Source: Paragyromitra xinjiangensis (lineage: Eukaryota; Ascomycota; Pezizomycetes; Pezizales; Discinaceae). From it: 64,000 nt of DNA. Shown here piece after piece: positions 11,517-23,474 of this stretch. The translations under genes were made by a program, and so were the position numbers. Location: positions 3,658,001-3,722,000 of the forward strand of contig JBCAMK010000001.1 of the NCBI GenBank assembly GCA_038503065.1, in the 5' to 3' direction. How positions within the stretch are numbered: position 1 is the first letter of the stretch; each line of letters begins with the position of its first letter. The notes under the pieces are model-generated. The model did not search any database. It was not told the origin of the DNA and worked only from the letters and a program-made list of their open reading frames with translations.

Positions 11517-13463
11517 TTACGCTTCCTTTTTGCTCTTCTTCTTCCCGTCTTTCTCCTTCTTGCTCTTCTTCTTATCGGTTTCGCCGTCCTCTCCATCGAC
11601 ATCAGCACCCTCGCTCTTCCGTCGCTTCTTGGAGCTGGACTTTTCTTCCTTCTTGCTCTTCTTCCCCTCCTTCTCCTTCTTCTTCGCCTCCTTCTTCGCT
11701 TTTTTCTCGGCTTTCCTCTTCGCCTCTTCATCCTCCTCGTCTTCGTCCTCATCATCCGAATCTGCAGCAGCAGCAGCAGGAGCTGGCGGGCGAACGGCGA
11801 CGATGTCCTTCTTCTTCTCCTTCTTAGACTTCTTCTTAGTCGCCGCATCGTCCTCAGACTCAGACTCATCATCTTCCATCTCAACGTCATTTTGGATCGC
11901 CTTAACAGCAGCCTCAGCGACAGCCTGGGCGGCGGAGGGGGCATCATCCATAATGGCATCTGCATCGGGATTGTATTTCTTTGCCTCCTTGATCTCCCAC
12001 TTGCCGGGCTGTCTCGTGCCATTGAGAGCAATGGTATTCGCATTCGCGCCTCTAGGGAGGACAGGCTTGCCCTCGAGTTTACGAACCCTGTTCTCGACCA
12101 TAGCGCGCATGGAGAGACCGAGCGCTGCAGACTCATCCTTGTCGTCGGTGAGGGCGTCGACTCTTAGACCAAGAGCAGTCTTGGTAGCGAGCATACGTGC
12201 AATCTTACCCTTGTTCTTACCGGTTGACTGGCCGATGAGTGAGGCGTGGTAGATTAGACCGTATTTGGGGGTGTCATGCTTCGTCTTTAGCGCTCTGAAG
12301 AGGGCTTTCTCGGCACCAAGGATCTGGACTGTGGAGGCGGGGGACTTGGCAAGATTCATGAGGGAGCCGGCGTGGGCGATAAGACGGGCACCAACAAGTT
12401 CACCAACGAGGACGGTTAGGTTAGGTGCGATAGCAGACATACGGGCGGAGAGATAGGATGAAAGTTGTTGTCTATACTCGGTGAAGGAGATGACCTGTTC
12501 AGCGAGCATGGTGATGTTTGCGAGATCCTCGCTGGTGATCTCAGTTCCCATAGAGACCTCTGCAGCGGCTTTTAAGGCGGTTTCAATTTCCTCAGGGAGA
12601 ATCTCAGACAAGTCCGTGGTAGACGCGGCAGTCCTCATCCCCATGGTCTTGATGACCTTAGCGTAGGCAAGGTTATCGTTGATGATTTTGCCCATTTCGG
12701 GAAAATGCCAGCCGTACCATTCCTTGACACGCATAGCATAGATATTGAGCTCTTTGTCGAGATCATCCAGAAGCGCAATCGCTTGTACAATCATGGTATC
12801 GACCTTATCGGGGCTGAACTTCAGCTTATGCCGAGAAAGCGAGTGAGAGAGACCCAGTGACATAGTAGAAATGTCGGATGGGGTCAACCCCGGAATTAAG
12901 GCAGTGAGGTGTTCACGGATCGCGCGGTACAGGTCATGCGTACTGGAGTCAGATACTATAGTGAACGACAGACCAGGGAGCTTGTTGATAGCGATTCCTG
13001 CATCATTGCATTAGCACCTCACGCTGAACTGCGAATTGCGAATCGAGGAAACGAAAGGTGGGGTGAAAGCATAAACATACCCAATTTAGGATCAGCAACG
13101 ACCAGGGAAGCCTTTTTCTCATCTTTGACAGAATTGAGTAAGTTTGAGAGCATAGGCGAGACTTTGTTCTCTACGATCGCCGTCACCTCCTCTAGCGCTG
13201 TCGCGGCGCTGTCGAACTTTGCGAATTGCTTCAACTTCAGCCTTCACACCACAATTCGCCATCAGCATGCTTTTCTCTTCTATTCCTAACCCTGTCAAAG
13301 CAATTCCTCATCCTCGGTCAGAAAACGGTACAACATACAATCCAGCGGCTCCCTCGGGAGTGCTCATTTCACTAGCCAGATCATCTTTCTTGAGTAATTT
13401 CTTGTCCTTAGCCTTGAAGAGAGCGTAACCTGCACTGGTTTCGGTGAGAATTAGGAACGTCAT
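11517..13463 (-). CDS. NOP58: Box C/D snoRNP core protein Nop58
   Basis: Three exons on the minus strand: 13463-13339, 13241-13081 and 12997-11517, giving 588 aa. Nop58 is a core protein of box C/D snoRNPs, which direct 2'-O-methylation and pre-rRNA processing in the nucleolus. The N-terminal NOP5 domain starts [16 protein letters not shown] and continues [18 protein letters not shown] across the first splice. The Nop domain follows with [68 protein letters not shown] and [11 protein letters not shown]. The C-terminal ~130 residues are acidic then KKE/KKD-rich, as in yeast and animal Nop58. Length is usual for the family. The lysine-rich tail makes long shadow frames on the plus strand here; they are not genes. 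Confidence 0.96.
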
Positions 13464-16440
13464 TGTGCCTGTGTCTACTTTCCTCGTGAGGGGAGATTGT
13501 TGGTTGACACGAGGTTTGAGTGTTGGTATAGGTGGATTGGAGGTTGAAAGGATTTGGGTGTGAACGGACTTTTTTTTTTCTTGGTAGAGAACTTTTTTCT
13601 CTGGTGTTGTTGGGTTTGTTTCGAACAAGGGCTTTGTTCTGTGCGTCTGGGGGAAAGCTTGGCGCTGTCGGTCGGGATCTCCATTTTGCTGATGTCGGCG
13701 GGGGGTTCGTAACCCTGGACCCCGAATCCCGGAGCTTGGGACGGAAACGTTTTCTGGAGAGCTGAAGTCACCAATCCCGGCCCGGCAGAGTAGATTAACA
13801 GGAACCAACCCGGTTGATTCCCACTCCCGTGCTCTAGAGTAGGACAGACCCGATCTGATGGATTCAGGGACTTTGGAGCTGGATCACGCTTCGTTTACCA
13901 GACCACCACCACACAGTCCACAACTGGCTACGGATTTTTCATCCGTTCAGCCAGAGGTGCTGAGGTACAACGGAAGAGCGTACCAGGATAGTGGATCGAC
14001 GCGTGGGATTTCGGAGCTCTGGCCGCATGGCAAATAAACAGCGGATCCTGCGGAAATATTTAATTGTCTCATCCCTTGTTGTTTATTCCATAGGAGAACG
14101 TGAAGGGACCAACCCTGTCGCGCGGGTCGGGACGAGTGTATCTCGCAGCAGTGTTATCTACAGGTCGACTCCTGACTCCAATCTTTGCAAGAAATCTCGG
14201 TCTCGGAGTAAATTTAAGAATAATCTTCAAGAGGGCCTGAAACGACTTCGCCGGCGATGAAAATTTGATTTCCTGAGAGAAACAAAGAAAAACAAAGCTC
14301 GAGTGACAAAGCATGACCAAACATCCTGCTAGGTTCATAGAGAAAGTAGTAAATTTGGTGTCGGACTTCCTACCCAAACAATGGAAGCCTACATGGAGAA
14401 ACCAGCGAATAGAGTAATCTCATCGATTTTCTCGCATCCTGTCTCCCCCTCCCCTGATCGGAGTAGGGATGGATCGGATCAGATCAGATGAACCACAGAT
14501 GAGAAACAGCCATGCTCATAAAATCTCCTTTACTACCGTGCGCAAGCTGACGGAGCTGTCATCCGCCTCAGCACGTAGAGGCGTTGTATGCAACGGGTTG
14601 CCGGTGGCATGTTTGACTTAAAATTACAGCATTAATGTGACGTCGAAGTGGTTTGTGTCGTTTTCGGTGTTGACTGAGACATAAACAGCCTCCGGTTTCT
14701 GAGCTTTGGCCGAGCGCCAACACCAATGAAGGCAGCCTGATAGACGAATGCTTCGTCCTCCCCGTCACATCGCGCAGAGGTTGTGATGGTGGGAAACATA
14801 AATAATTGGAATATGCTGAGATATTGTCCCTATCCCCCAACCACATAAGAGACTGCAGAATCTTCAAATATACCCCTCGTGTCTTTCAGTAATCTTGCTG
14901 CTACAGGTGACAACGATATGGTGGAGCGCGGATGGTTCATTCCCACGTGAAGTCACACAATGTCGGTACTCGAGCTCTATCGGCCGGCAAAGGCGCTTGA
15001 GAGACACCTAAATCTCTGGTATTTCACGCCTATCAAGGATTCACTCGGACCCAGTTCAATCTCGGACCCAATTCGATGTCATATAAATTTGGAATACTGT
15101 GATGTCGGTATACAGCTTCTTCGGCCGGAATTGGACCACAAACCTCAAGCCTCCCGGACCAGACCCCATTAGTCGGGCCTACTAATGCCCAATCACCCAA
15201 GACCGTACTGCCACCTGAATTTACGTTTGGAACAGAGTAAGATAGGGTGCCAGCATCCCTACCAGCAAAGGACAAAGAAAATGCCCCTAGTTCTGTGAGG
15301 AATATTCCCACAGACCGTTACTCAGATCTACCGATGACTGCTAGGTGATTCGTCACAAAGAGACCATGCGAGAATCGACCCAGGATAATACTTGCTTTAT
15401 GTTCGGAGACGAGACTAGCCGATCTACTATCAGAATTTTCTCTACTCGGATCATCGGCAGGTGGCTGGGAGTGGACAGACCCTGAGATTAAGAGTCACTG
15501 ATCTGCATGTATTGATGCTTTTTGACTTTCTTAAAGACAATTATCAGGACGGATTAAGACCAATGTAGAGGGTTTGTAATTCCCGTAATGCTTAGAGAAT
15601 CCTTAGAAATGCTTTTTTTTCTTTTCTGTCTCTGCCCTTATCGCTCGAGCGTTCTGTCAGTGCCTCCTCGAACATGGCGTTTCGATCCCCGATCCCCGAG
15701 CTAGGAGTAGGAACAACACGAGGAATTAGTGTAGTGTCTGTGCGGTTGCTCTTGTTGGCTGGCTGTCTGGGTACTATTTCTAGTGAAGAAAAAAGCAACA
15801 CTTAATACGGAGATGATGCGTGGGATGGCTAGTCGTGCTTGGTACATCAGATGTGATTGGTAAGGGAAGTGGTAATGGAGGAACGAGTGATGAAGCATGA
15901 ATACGACCAGGGAGCAAGGGGGTTAGACCGCTAGTTGAGGATGGTAGGGATTTCCCTTAGTAGTTTACACCATGGAAGAAGGAATGCTATGCATGTGAAT
16001 TTGGTTCAGGTTTCCAGCTACATTCCGTAGCTTTGCAGGGAGACGTAGATAGTGATTATCACTTGGAACGAGGAAACTGCCGCTTTGTTTCACATCCACA
16101 CGCAAAGCAAATCCCCCAAACACTCAGAATTTTTGTCGATGAAAAAAAAAACCCCGCAAAAAGTTGCATTTTATACAGAAGAAAGCCAGAAACCTAGATT
16201 TGATGAAAACGACGCCCCCGAATGGTATTGTAGACGAGAAGTGGATTTTGCGTGACCAGAAGATAGAGCGACAAGAGAAAAGAAAAAAAAAGATAGAACC
16301 CTTCCATCTTTTTCTCCCTTCCATTATCTATTTTCCATAGTTGAATAGTAGCAGAAGAACCCCTCCATAGATCCCTCAACCCAGCCTCGCCAATCCCATC
16401 CCAGCTTTTGATGATTTGTTTATTTCGAAGTCGTAGCCGT
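13464..16440. other. 3-kb gene-free region
   Basis: The NOP58 promoter lies at the left end and the RPS24 3' UTR at the right. Between them I see no conserved protein fragment on either strand. Two short related segments occur near 14958-14987 and 15101-15128 (both read TGTCGGTA...TCGGCCGG), and ggaccca-ttc is repeated at about 15047-15074. No tRNA-like or snoRNA-like fold was recognised by eye. Confidence 0.4.
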
Positions 16441-17097
16441 TTATTTCTTGTCCTTGCTGACCTTCTTGCCGTGGGTACCCCGTACCTCTTTGCCCTTGTT
16501 CTTGCGTTGCTTGCCTGTATATTCGCCACCCGTATATCAGCCACCCACCTTTCTCTAGCTATAAAAGAAAGGAACATACGCTGTTGACGAGACGCCTTCT
16601 CGATCTTGGTGGCATCTCCGTAACGGACGAGACGGTAGTGCGGCTCGAATTTCTTGAGGGCGTCGTGAGAGTCGTAGATCAAAGCGAAACCAGTAGACTT
16701 TCCACCACCAAACCGGGTGCGGAAGCCAAAGACGGAAACCTCATCCTTCTTGGCCTTGTACAGCTCAGCGAGCTTGGAGCGGAGCTCATCCTTGGAGACG
16801 TTGGGTCGGTTAGGATGGAGGACGTCACTGTAGCGTTCGTGAAGAAAAATTCAATATTAGTTTGTTACTATATCAAATTTGTCGAAAAAAATCAAAATCC
16901 TTCAGCATTTTGCTACAGCTCCAATTTTGAGCTATCCAAAATATATCCCCCATCCATTTTTTTTCTTTTCCATCTCTTGTTGATAGTCCATCCATAATTC
17001 AAAAAGAAACGGGACCAACATACACGACCATCTGCTTGCGTCCGAGAAGCGCGTTCCGGATGAACTTGCGGGTTCTGATAGTGACGGGATCGGCCAT
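16441..17097 (-). CDS. RPS24: 40S ribosomal protein S24 (eS24)
   Basis: Three exons on the minus strand: 17097-17024, 16827-16580 and 16514-16441, giving 131 aa. The start [20 protein letters not shown], the middle [20 protein letters not shown] and the block [20 protein letters not shown] are diagnostic of eS24. The basic C-terminus [13 protein letters not shown] ends in KVSKDKK. eS24 is a small-subunit protein needed for 18S rRNA maturation. The first intron (196 bp) sits after residue 25, a typical position for ribosomal protein genes. Acceptors and donors keep phase in both junctions. Confidence 0.96.
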
Positions 17098-18002
17098 GTT
17101 GTCTTATCGGGGGAATTGGAATTGCTTCGTTAAACCTGGAAAGCTGGTATGGGGGGGTTGTCGTTTGGTTGTCGGGGGGTATATCGTCGTCGTGAGGGGC
17201 GTGTAGAAATTTGGTGTGTATGCCAAAAATCGACTGCTAGACTGGGGGCTCTGTGTGGGCTGAGGTAAGCGTGGTGGGTATGTGACTGTGATAGGGTGAG
17301 GTTACCCTGTCGAAGAGAGGGGCAGCAACCCTATGCATTGGGGGAAAAGGAAGGTCAATTCTTGCCGACGGGCTGTGTCACCACGGTCCAGCCAGCGAAC
17401 CTTCTCTACACGGTCAAGTACCCGGGCGGCTCAAAGATTAGAGTCCGAAGCGGAGAAACACTTGGAGGCGACCACCCACGCAACCCCCTGACTTGTGCGT
17501 GGTGTTTGAGCTGAGCTCTCTTCTGGGATTTGTCCCCGAGAGCTGGTTTTCCTGTTAGCGATCAGCCGTCCGCTGCGTTGCGTTACGGGTGGCATTAGCA
17601 GTGGTGGTGGTTTTGCCTGTTCGCATTGGCAATCCGTCCATCGAGATCATCGATCTTTCCCACACGGCTTTTTTGGGGAGCGCTAGAGACCTTGAACCAC
17701 CACTCGGTAATCCCCTGTTGAGATATCGACATACCTAATTCCTGGGGGATGCATATTGCAGAGTGGGAGAGATATCGCCCACCATCATGAGCCATTAATA
17801 TTTCTTATTTTTTTTCTTTCCTTCTGCTTCGCGTAAGTCGTTATCTCCGTGCTTGCTTAGGTTTCTCATCTGGGACAAGAGGAAAAAAAATTAGTTTGTT
17901 GGAGACTACATATCTACCGTCTATCCGCCCCCCCGGATTTCTGACAGCCCACCGATTAACCACCCCCTCCACTCCCTCTCCCCCATCGAAGCGTCCATCA
18001 CA
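17098..18002. promoter_or_regulatory. Divergent intergenic region, RPS24 / Laa2-like
   Basis: About 0.9 kb between divergent starts. Just before 18003 the plus strand is C/T-rich, typical of a fungal 5' leader. Short frames across it look like chance. Confidence 0.4.
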
Positions 18003-20195
18003 ATGAATGAGCCTCCTCCATCACCCGCTCCCACGCTATTCCGTGACTCGCTTCAGTCCCCATCGGACTTGCCTAGTGGCTGTAAGTACTCCTCTAGCCC
18101 GTACTTAATCCTACTACCACCACTATCCATAAATACATCGTGCTCAACTCATCTATCTCCCACAGACAATTCTTCCAACGACGACCACTTCTCTGACGCT
18201 CGAGAAGGCCGCTCAGATATGGACGATCACGATTCAGACTCTACTTCGTCTCTTACGGTGCCAATACCACTCACTATCATCTCGAAACTCGATGACGAGC
18301 CCTCACATGGTGAGGTACCTGGGACGGAAGCGTTCGAACAGAGAACAGCTGATGCACCAGCGGACGTAATTAGGATAGACGAAAACGAGACTCCAAAGAA
18401 ACGAGGGATGAATATAACCATTCCAGGGCCGTTTGATGGGAGTGACTGTGATGCCGATAACGATGACGATGACGATGTAGAGTCTACCCCCGAGACACCC
18501 AAGAGCAGTGTCCCGATCACAATAGTGGAAAGGGTGGACGATATACCTGCTCATGGGGAGGTACCGGGGACAGAGGCGTTTGAGAAACGGCTAGCTGATG
18601 CACAGCCGGATGTCATTCGAGCATCGAGCCCGATACCAACTATGGTGGTTCAGAGGATCGAGCCAGATAAGCCGTATCATGGAGAGGTTCCTGGAACCGA
18701 GGCATACGACAAAAGGTCTGCGGATGCGCAACCGGATGTTATCGTACGGTGGAACGAAGAGGAGGATCGGATAACAAGGAGGGTGCAGAGCCAACGGGAG
18801 AAAATTGAGAAAATGGTATTAGGGGGTGGAACTGCAGTTGTGGTCCCTATCAGCCCACTACATGGACGGGCAAGAAGCGTCAGTCCGAATACCAGCAAGA
18901 GCAAAGAGTCTCTAGCGAGCCCAGTACATGGACGAACACGAAGTGCGAGTCCAAGTCTGGGCAAGATGGCGGTGGAGAGGAAAGTGGGAGCTACAGTTGG
19001 TGATGATAAGACTGTAATCATAAATGGTGGCTTTCTGGATACACCTGTATCTACAGCTTCACTCACAGTGGATCTTGATGCAGCTGAGCATGATATTGCC
19101 GATACATCTGGGCTTTCACCGACTTTCGCTTCCGACTCGGAGAACCATCCCGCCCCACGACGGCGAAAGTCATCCGCTGCCTCGCGGAAAAGTGCGAGAT
19201 CTGCTCCACCGTCCCCGGCTGTAGCCCCGATAGGGTTCGTAGAATACAACGAGGACGAAGATGCCGCCAAAGAGGGCGAGGAAGACGGCTTTGGGGACGA
19301 TGATGATTTCGATGATTTCGGCGAAGTCGTGGACGGGGAGGGATTTGATGATTTCGAAGGCTTTGATGAAGGCACAACCAACTTTGAACCAGCACCTGTG
19401 GAAGCTACAGAGCCTCCTCCACCTCCTGCACCAACAGTACCATCAATTCCCGTCCCAGTCCTTGACTATAAAGAGCTCGACGGCGCCGACGCTATCAAGA
19501 AGGCTGTTACCGAGTCACTAGAAATCATGTTCCCCACTTCAAAACCGCCCTCAAAGCTTACACCTGTAGAAGATAGCTGCTTCCTCACGGAACGAAGGTA
19601 ATCTATTATTTTCTATCTCTCTATCTAGCACATAACTAACGGGAATCATAGCTTATCACTCTGGAATCAACTCGTCGCCCCACCGCCGCTCCAGCCACCC
19701 AACTGGAAAATCTCTCGCATCCGTCGTCTCTTCTTGGTCTCCCTCGGTGTTCCTGTTGACCTCGATGAGATCCTCCCTGCCGAAACTAAGCAGAAGAAGC
19801 TCGTCCTTCCTTCTATCAACTCGCTCAGACGGTCCTCCAACGACTCCGATCGACCGCGCCGTTCCTCATCTCAATCACGCTCTTCCCGTCCGTCTTCACG
19901 TGCGAGGAAGGCTGCCGCAGATGAGAAGAACAAGAACGGCGGCATTGGCCCAGATAGTCTTGATATTCCGTCTGCACGGATCCTGTGTAGTACGAGTGAG
20001 GTTGCACTGAGTGGCCTAACGGTAGAGGAGCTTGCAGCACATGTGAAGGAGTTGGAAAAGATCACAACGACGGCGAGTGAAGTTCTTACATACTGGTTGA
20101 AGAAACGAGAGGGAGCGATTGGGGATAAGGAGACTTTCGAGACGGTAATTGAGAGCTTGGTGGGGTATGCTAGAAAGAAACGACAGGGAAACTAA
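18003..20195 (+). CDS. DUF5102 / Laa2-type AP-1 accessory protein
   Basis: Three exons, 18003-18081, 18166-19597 and 19652-20195, giving 684 aa. The N-terminal third has three copies of a motif HGEVPGTEAaxxRxADAxPDVI at about residues 72, 155 and 197. An acidic-phenylalanine stretch follows near residue 420 (DDFDDFGEVVDGEGFDDF), the kind of motif bound by clathrin-adaptor ear domains. The conserved C-terminus includes LWNQLVAPPPLQPP, ISRIRRLFLVSLGVPVDLDE and LPSINSLRR, as in fungal DUF5102 proteins, of which yeast Laa2 (YBL010C) is the studied member. Laa2 helps bring AP-1 to membranes. The assignment rests on the C-terminus and the acidic motif from memory, so it is moderate. The very acidic and Ser-rich middle is probably disordered. 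Confidence 0.7.
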
Positions 20196-20775
20196 ACCAA
20201 TAGTAGCATTTCCTTTCCTTTTCATTTTTCCTCTTCTGTACAGGCCATCTATCGGATTTTATTTTTTCTTTTGTTTTTAATTATTTATTTCGTGCCTTTT
20301 TTTTTGTGTGGGGGATGGCAAAGGGTACAGGAAAAAAAAAGCATGGATGGGTGGACTGGCTGTTTGGAGTTTTATTTCATTTCATTTTCTACTTATTCTT
20401 ATTTTTCAAAATTGGGACTTGGGCGTGGGATGGGTCGTGGAATGTGGGAGATTCTTCTGCATAGATTCCTTCGTTTGCTAGCTGGGCTTTTTTTTTGTGC
20501 GTTATGGTTTCTTCCGTGAAAGAGAATAGGTGTAATATGATGTCAGGTTTTAATTATCATGACATCTATGGCAGGTCTTGGCTTATGTAGCAGCTAGTGC
20601 AGCCTATTGTGATAGCAATCCAGTATTTAATACTCATCACATCGCGGGGTTGATGTGAATCTATCCCCCACTTCAGTTCTCCGCTCCCAGCTACCGACTA
20701 ACATCGGGGTTTCAAACTCCAGTCTAGTCACCCTTGGGAGTTTGAATAGAACATTGTGAGGTGGTATAATCAATC
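20196..20775. other. Intergenic region
   Basis: 580 bp between two plus-strand genes. The first 330 bp are T-rich with several T tracts, suiting a 3' UTR. No gene seen. Confidence 0.4.
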
Positions 20776-22125
20776 ATGACATCGACTAGAGCTATTAATA
20801 CGATACTCCCGGAGTCGGAGGTTACTGATTTGAAGCAGGCTATTCATGACCTACTGCCGAACTCACATGCAATCGATACGAAGTCTGGGGCGACGGTAGT
20901 TGCGCGGACAAGACATCTAGAGGATGGAGATCCAGTGGAAGGGGCGTTACCAGTGCTTGTGATGATCCACGGGTATCCGCAATCGTAAGGCCCTTGAAGC
21001 CATGAGTTTTGTGGGTGCGACTATACCGTATAGTAGGCTGACACGACGGGTGGGTATAGGGTGAATATGTAATTGCCCCAGTCGCTGCCATGAAGCTACA
21101 TAATGTGGAGCAGGGCTGAATTTGAGCTGGGGGTGGGGTTACAGGTTCCGGTATATAGTTTCTCTGCTGCCGGAGAAACTACCATTGTTTATACCAGATG
21201 TACGTATCCGTGTTCTTTTTACTAATACTATTACTTATGGTCTATTTTCTGATCATCTTTGCGTTAGATTCCCGGTTACGGCGAATCTACCAAGTCTACC
21301 CCCACGAGCAACACAGAAGCTTACTCCAAACGTGCAATCGGTAACGACATTCTCGAAGCACTACTAAAGCTCTTAAGAGCCACAGGTCACACAAAGCGAC
21401 GGGTAATCCTCCTTGGTCACGATCGCGGCGCAAGGATATGCCATCGTCTGGCCGTCGATGCCGGTATGGGGTTGTTCCCAGACCAGATTGAATTGCTAGG
21501 AATAACACTACTGGACATTGTGCCAACAGTAGTGCAGTTCGCGTCATTAAAGAACCCGGCTGTCGCTGTAGCGACGTTTCATTGGTAGGAGAGCCAGTTG
21601 GTTGGTTGGTTGATTGTGGGTGGTATCTATGCTTACGGGTTTGATAGGCCCTTCTTAGCAGCGCCTTATCCGTTGCCGGAGAATATGATCGCTGCGCTTG
21701 GTGGCGATGTCTTCGTTGATACTATGATCCGGAAATGGGCTGGCGCGTCCCCGACGAGTCAGTCACAGATCTCTATCGGTATCGATGTCTACAAGTCGTA
21801 TTTTAAAAAGTCTAGTGTCATCGCGGCGAGCTGCGCCGATTACCGTGCCGGTGCGCTGGTGGACGCTCCAGAACAAGAGAAGGATCAGAAGGAGGGGCGG
21901 AAGGTAATGTGCCCGACGCTGGTCGTGTATTCAGAGGCGTATCTGGGCACGCGGTACAATGTGCGTGAAGTGTGGAATGATTGGGTGGATGGAAGTAAGG
22001 GGGCGAAGCTGAGGACGCTGGCTGTAGGGAATGGGGCGGGCCACTTCTTTTGCGAGGAGGTGCCGGAGGAGGTGACTAAGGGGGTGGTTGGATGGATTAG
22101 GGAAGTTTTAGGAGTGGATTGCTAG
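20776..22125 (+). CDS. Alpha/beta-hydrolase, dehalogenase/epoxide-hydrolase type
   Basis: Four exons, 20776-20984, 21145-21199, 21268-21584 and 21648-22125, giving 352 aa. The oxyanion segment is VMIHGYPQS. The nucleophile elbow is GHDRGAR, with Asp rather than Ser, which marks the haloalkane/haloacetate dehalogenase and epoxide-hydrolase branch. The catalytic His is likely in GNGAGHFFCEEVPEEV near the C-terminus. A PDIPGYGEST segment between them is assembled by splicing. These enzymes hydrolyse C-halogen or epoxide bonds through an alkyl-enzyme ester. Substrate cannot be deduced; the sequence resembles fluoroacetate dehalogenase-type proteins. Intron 1 is longer than its neighbours (160 bp), and a tiny extra exon inside it is possible because the usual SSYMW after PQS is shortened here. 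Confidence 0.8.
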
Positions 22126-22288
22126 GCCTGGCAGGAAGTAGAGGGATTCGAGTGTTCTTATTCATGGATCCTCACTCAGGGTGCGATTGGGGGACTATCA
22201 GGTGGTTCACGGGTATTCTATTTCTTTTTTGTCATAATGTACCTATTTAACAAATTAGCGGGTATACTATATGAGAAGGTGAAGAAAA

Positions 22289-23282
22289 TTACAAGAATAT
22301 ATTTTCCTGGGAGTAGGTCTCGTTGTCGGTGTCATATTTCGCGTACTCAGGGTCATCTTTCAGTTCGCGAACATTGAGCTTCTTTTTGATGGATTTCATG
22401 AACGTCAAATCCGCCTATTTGACGTTTTTTGTCAGTATACGTAAAGGGATAGGTTGTTCCAGGAAGGTATACCCGTCTACGCTTTTTAAAGCAAAAGAAG
22501 CAGACTGTATTATCTCCGATGAGATCTACCCTAAGTTTGTTGTTAGTGGGTTTGGTGTGAATGTTTCGATTGTTCATTTGTGCTCACAAGGTCTTCTCTA
22601 ACAGAGGAAATGCGGGCTCATAGTAAACCTTTCAATCAGTTAGTGGGATAATGGCCAAGGTTTGCTGGGTACGCACGCAGTCCGCTGCCAGTATAATATC
22701 CACAGGCTTACTAGATATTGGCTGGGGAATTGGCTCACTCCTGAATCGAAAGTTGGAAAGGTGTTTCTTAAGCTTTATCGGGGGCGAAAGAATTACCAGT
22801 CTAGCAATTCCACCTTGACTCTATCCTCGAATCCGTTGAGTGCTACGTTTTGGTGTATTAGATCGATCATCGCATCCATATCGGTAATGAACAGTTCGGT
22901 ATCGTCGATATTGCATCCTGCAGCAATAGCCAACCTGAGCGGAATACCACACTTGTCAACCCGATTATCTAGACACTGGCATCGGATAAGTTTCTGCTAA
23001 CCCAGTCAAACCACCTCCAGCACCCAACTCAACGATCCTCTTTCCCTTTAGCCCATCAGTGCTCTTATATCTCCTTAGCAGATATTTTGTCAGAGTTTCT
23101 CCTGCTGGCCAGATCTGCCCACCACATCCTTTCGCTAGGTCTTCATGGAGCTTGATGGGTGTGTCCAGGAGACCATCGAACGTGACTTCAGTGATGCGGG
23201 CCTGTAGAATTGGAGCTGGTGCTACCAGATCGGCACCAAAGGGCTCGACTTCGCTATCGCTGTTGTCACCGAAGAGATCCAT
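22289..23282 (-). CDS. EFM6: Protein-lysine N-methyltransferase Efm6-like
   Basis: Six exons on the minus strand: 23282-23002, 22934-22797, 22740-22677, 22628-22588, 22530-22473 and 22414-22289, giving 235 aa. This is a METTL21-type class I methyltransferase. It has the pre-motif GCGGQIWPAGETLTKYLL, SAM-binding motif I VELGAGGGLTGLA, the acidic post-I segment FITDMDAMIDLI and the signature ILAADCVYYEPAFPLLEKTL. The tail has CFKKRRR then ADLTFMKSI. Yeast Efm6 methylates a lysine of elongation factor eEF1A and shares this order. Introns are 48-67 bp and all phases close; donor 1 (GTTAGC) is weak but is the only one that keeps the GLTGLAIA motif. The gene is head-to-head with the GNAT gene, 192 bp between starts. 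Confidence 0.85.
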
Positions 23283-23474
23283 CGTTTGGTGGAGGTTAAC
23301 AACGATCTGCCCATCTGAGTGACTGTTGGTGATGGAGAGGGGTGGGAAAACCCCGCTAGAGCCTCATTTCTTGGCGGCGATCTGCTCGCTCAAGCGAGAT
23401 TACGTTGTTCAATAATCACATCTCAAGATTTCAAGTCCAAATCAATTTTACCACGTGCGGCTGACTCTGGAACG
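23283..23474. promoter_or_regulatory. Short bidirectional promoter
   Basis: Only 192 bp separate the start codons of EFM6 (minus) and the GNAT gene (plus), so the two must share a promoter region or have overlapping ones. An in-frame ATG at 23319 could extend the GNAT protein by 52 residues, but that stretch is not family-like. Confidence 0.6.

Noticed and set aside
11513..12252. Long Arg-rich and Phe/Ser-rich frames over the 3' end of NOP58
   Set aside because: Shadows of the Lys/Glu repeat tail of NOP58 in other frames.
23319..23474. N-terminal extension of the GNAT protein from an upstream ATG
   Set aside because: The added 52 residues are not family-like and would use up nearly all of the 192-bp shared promoter.
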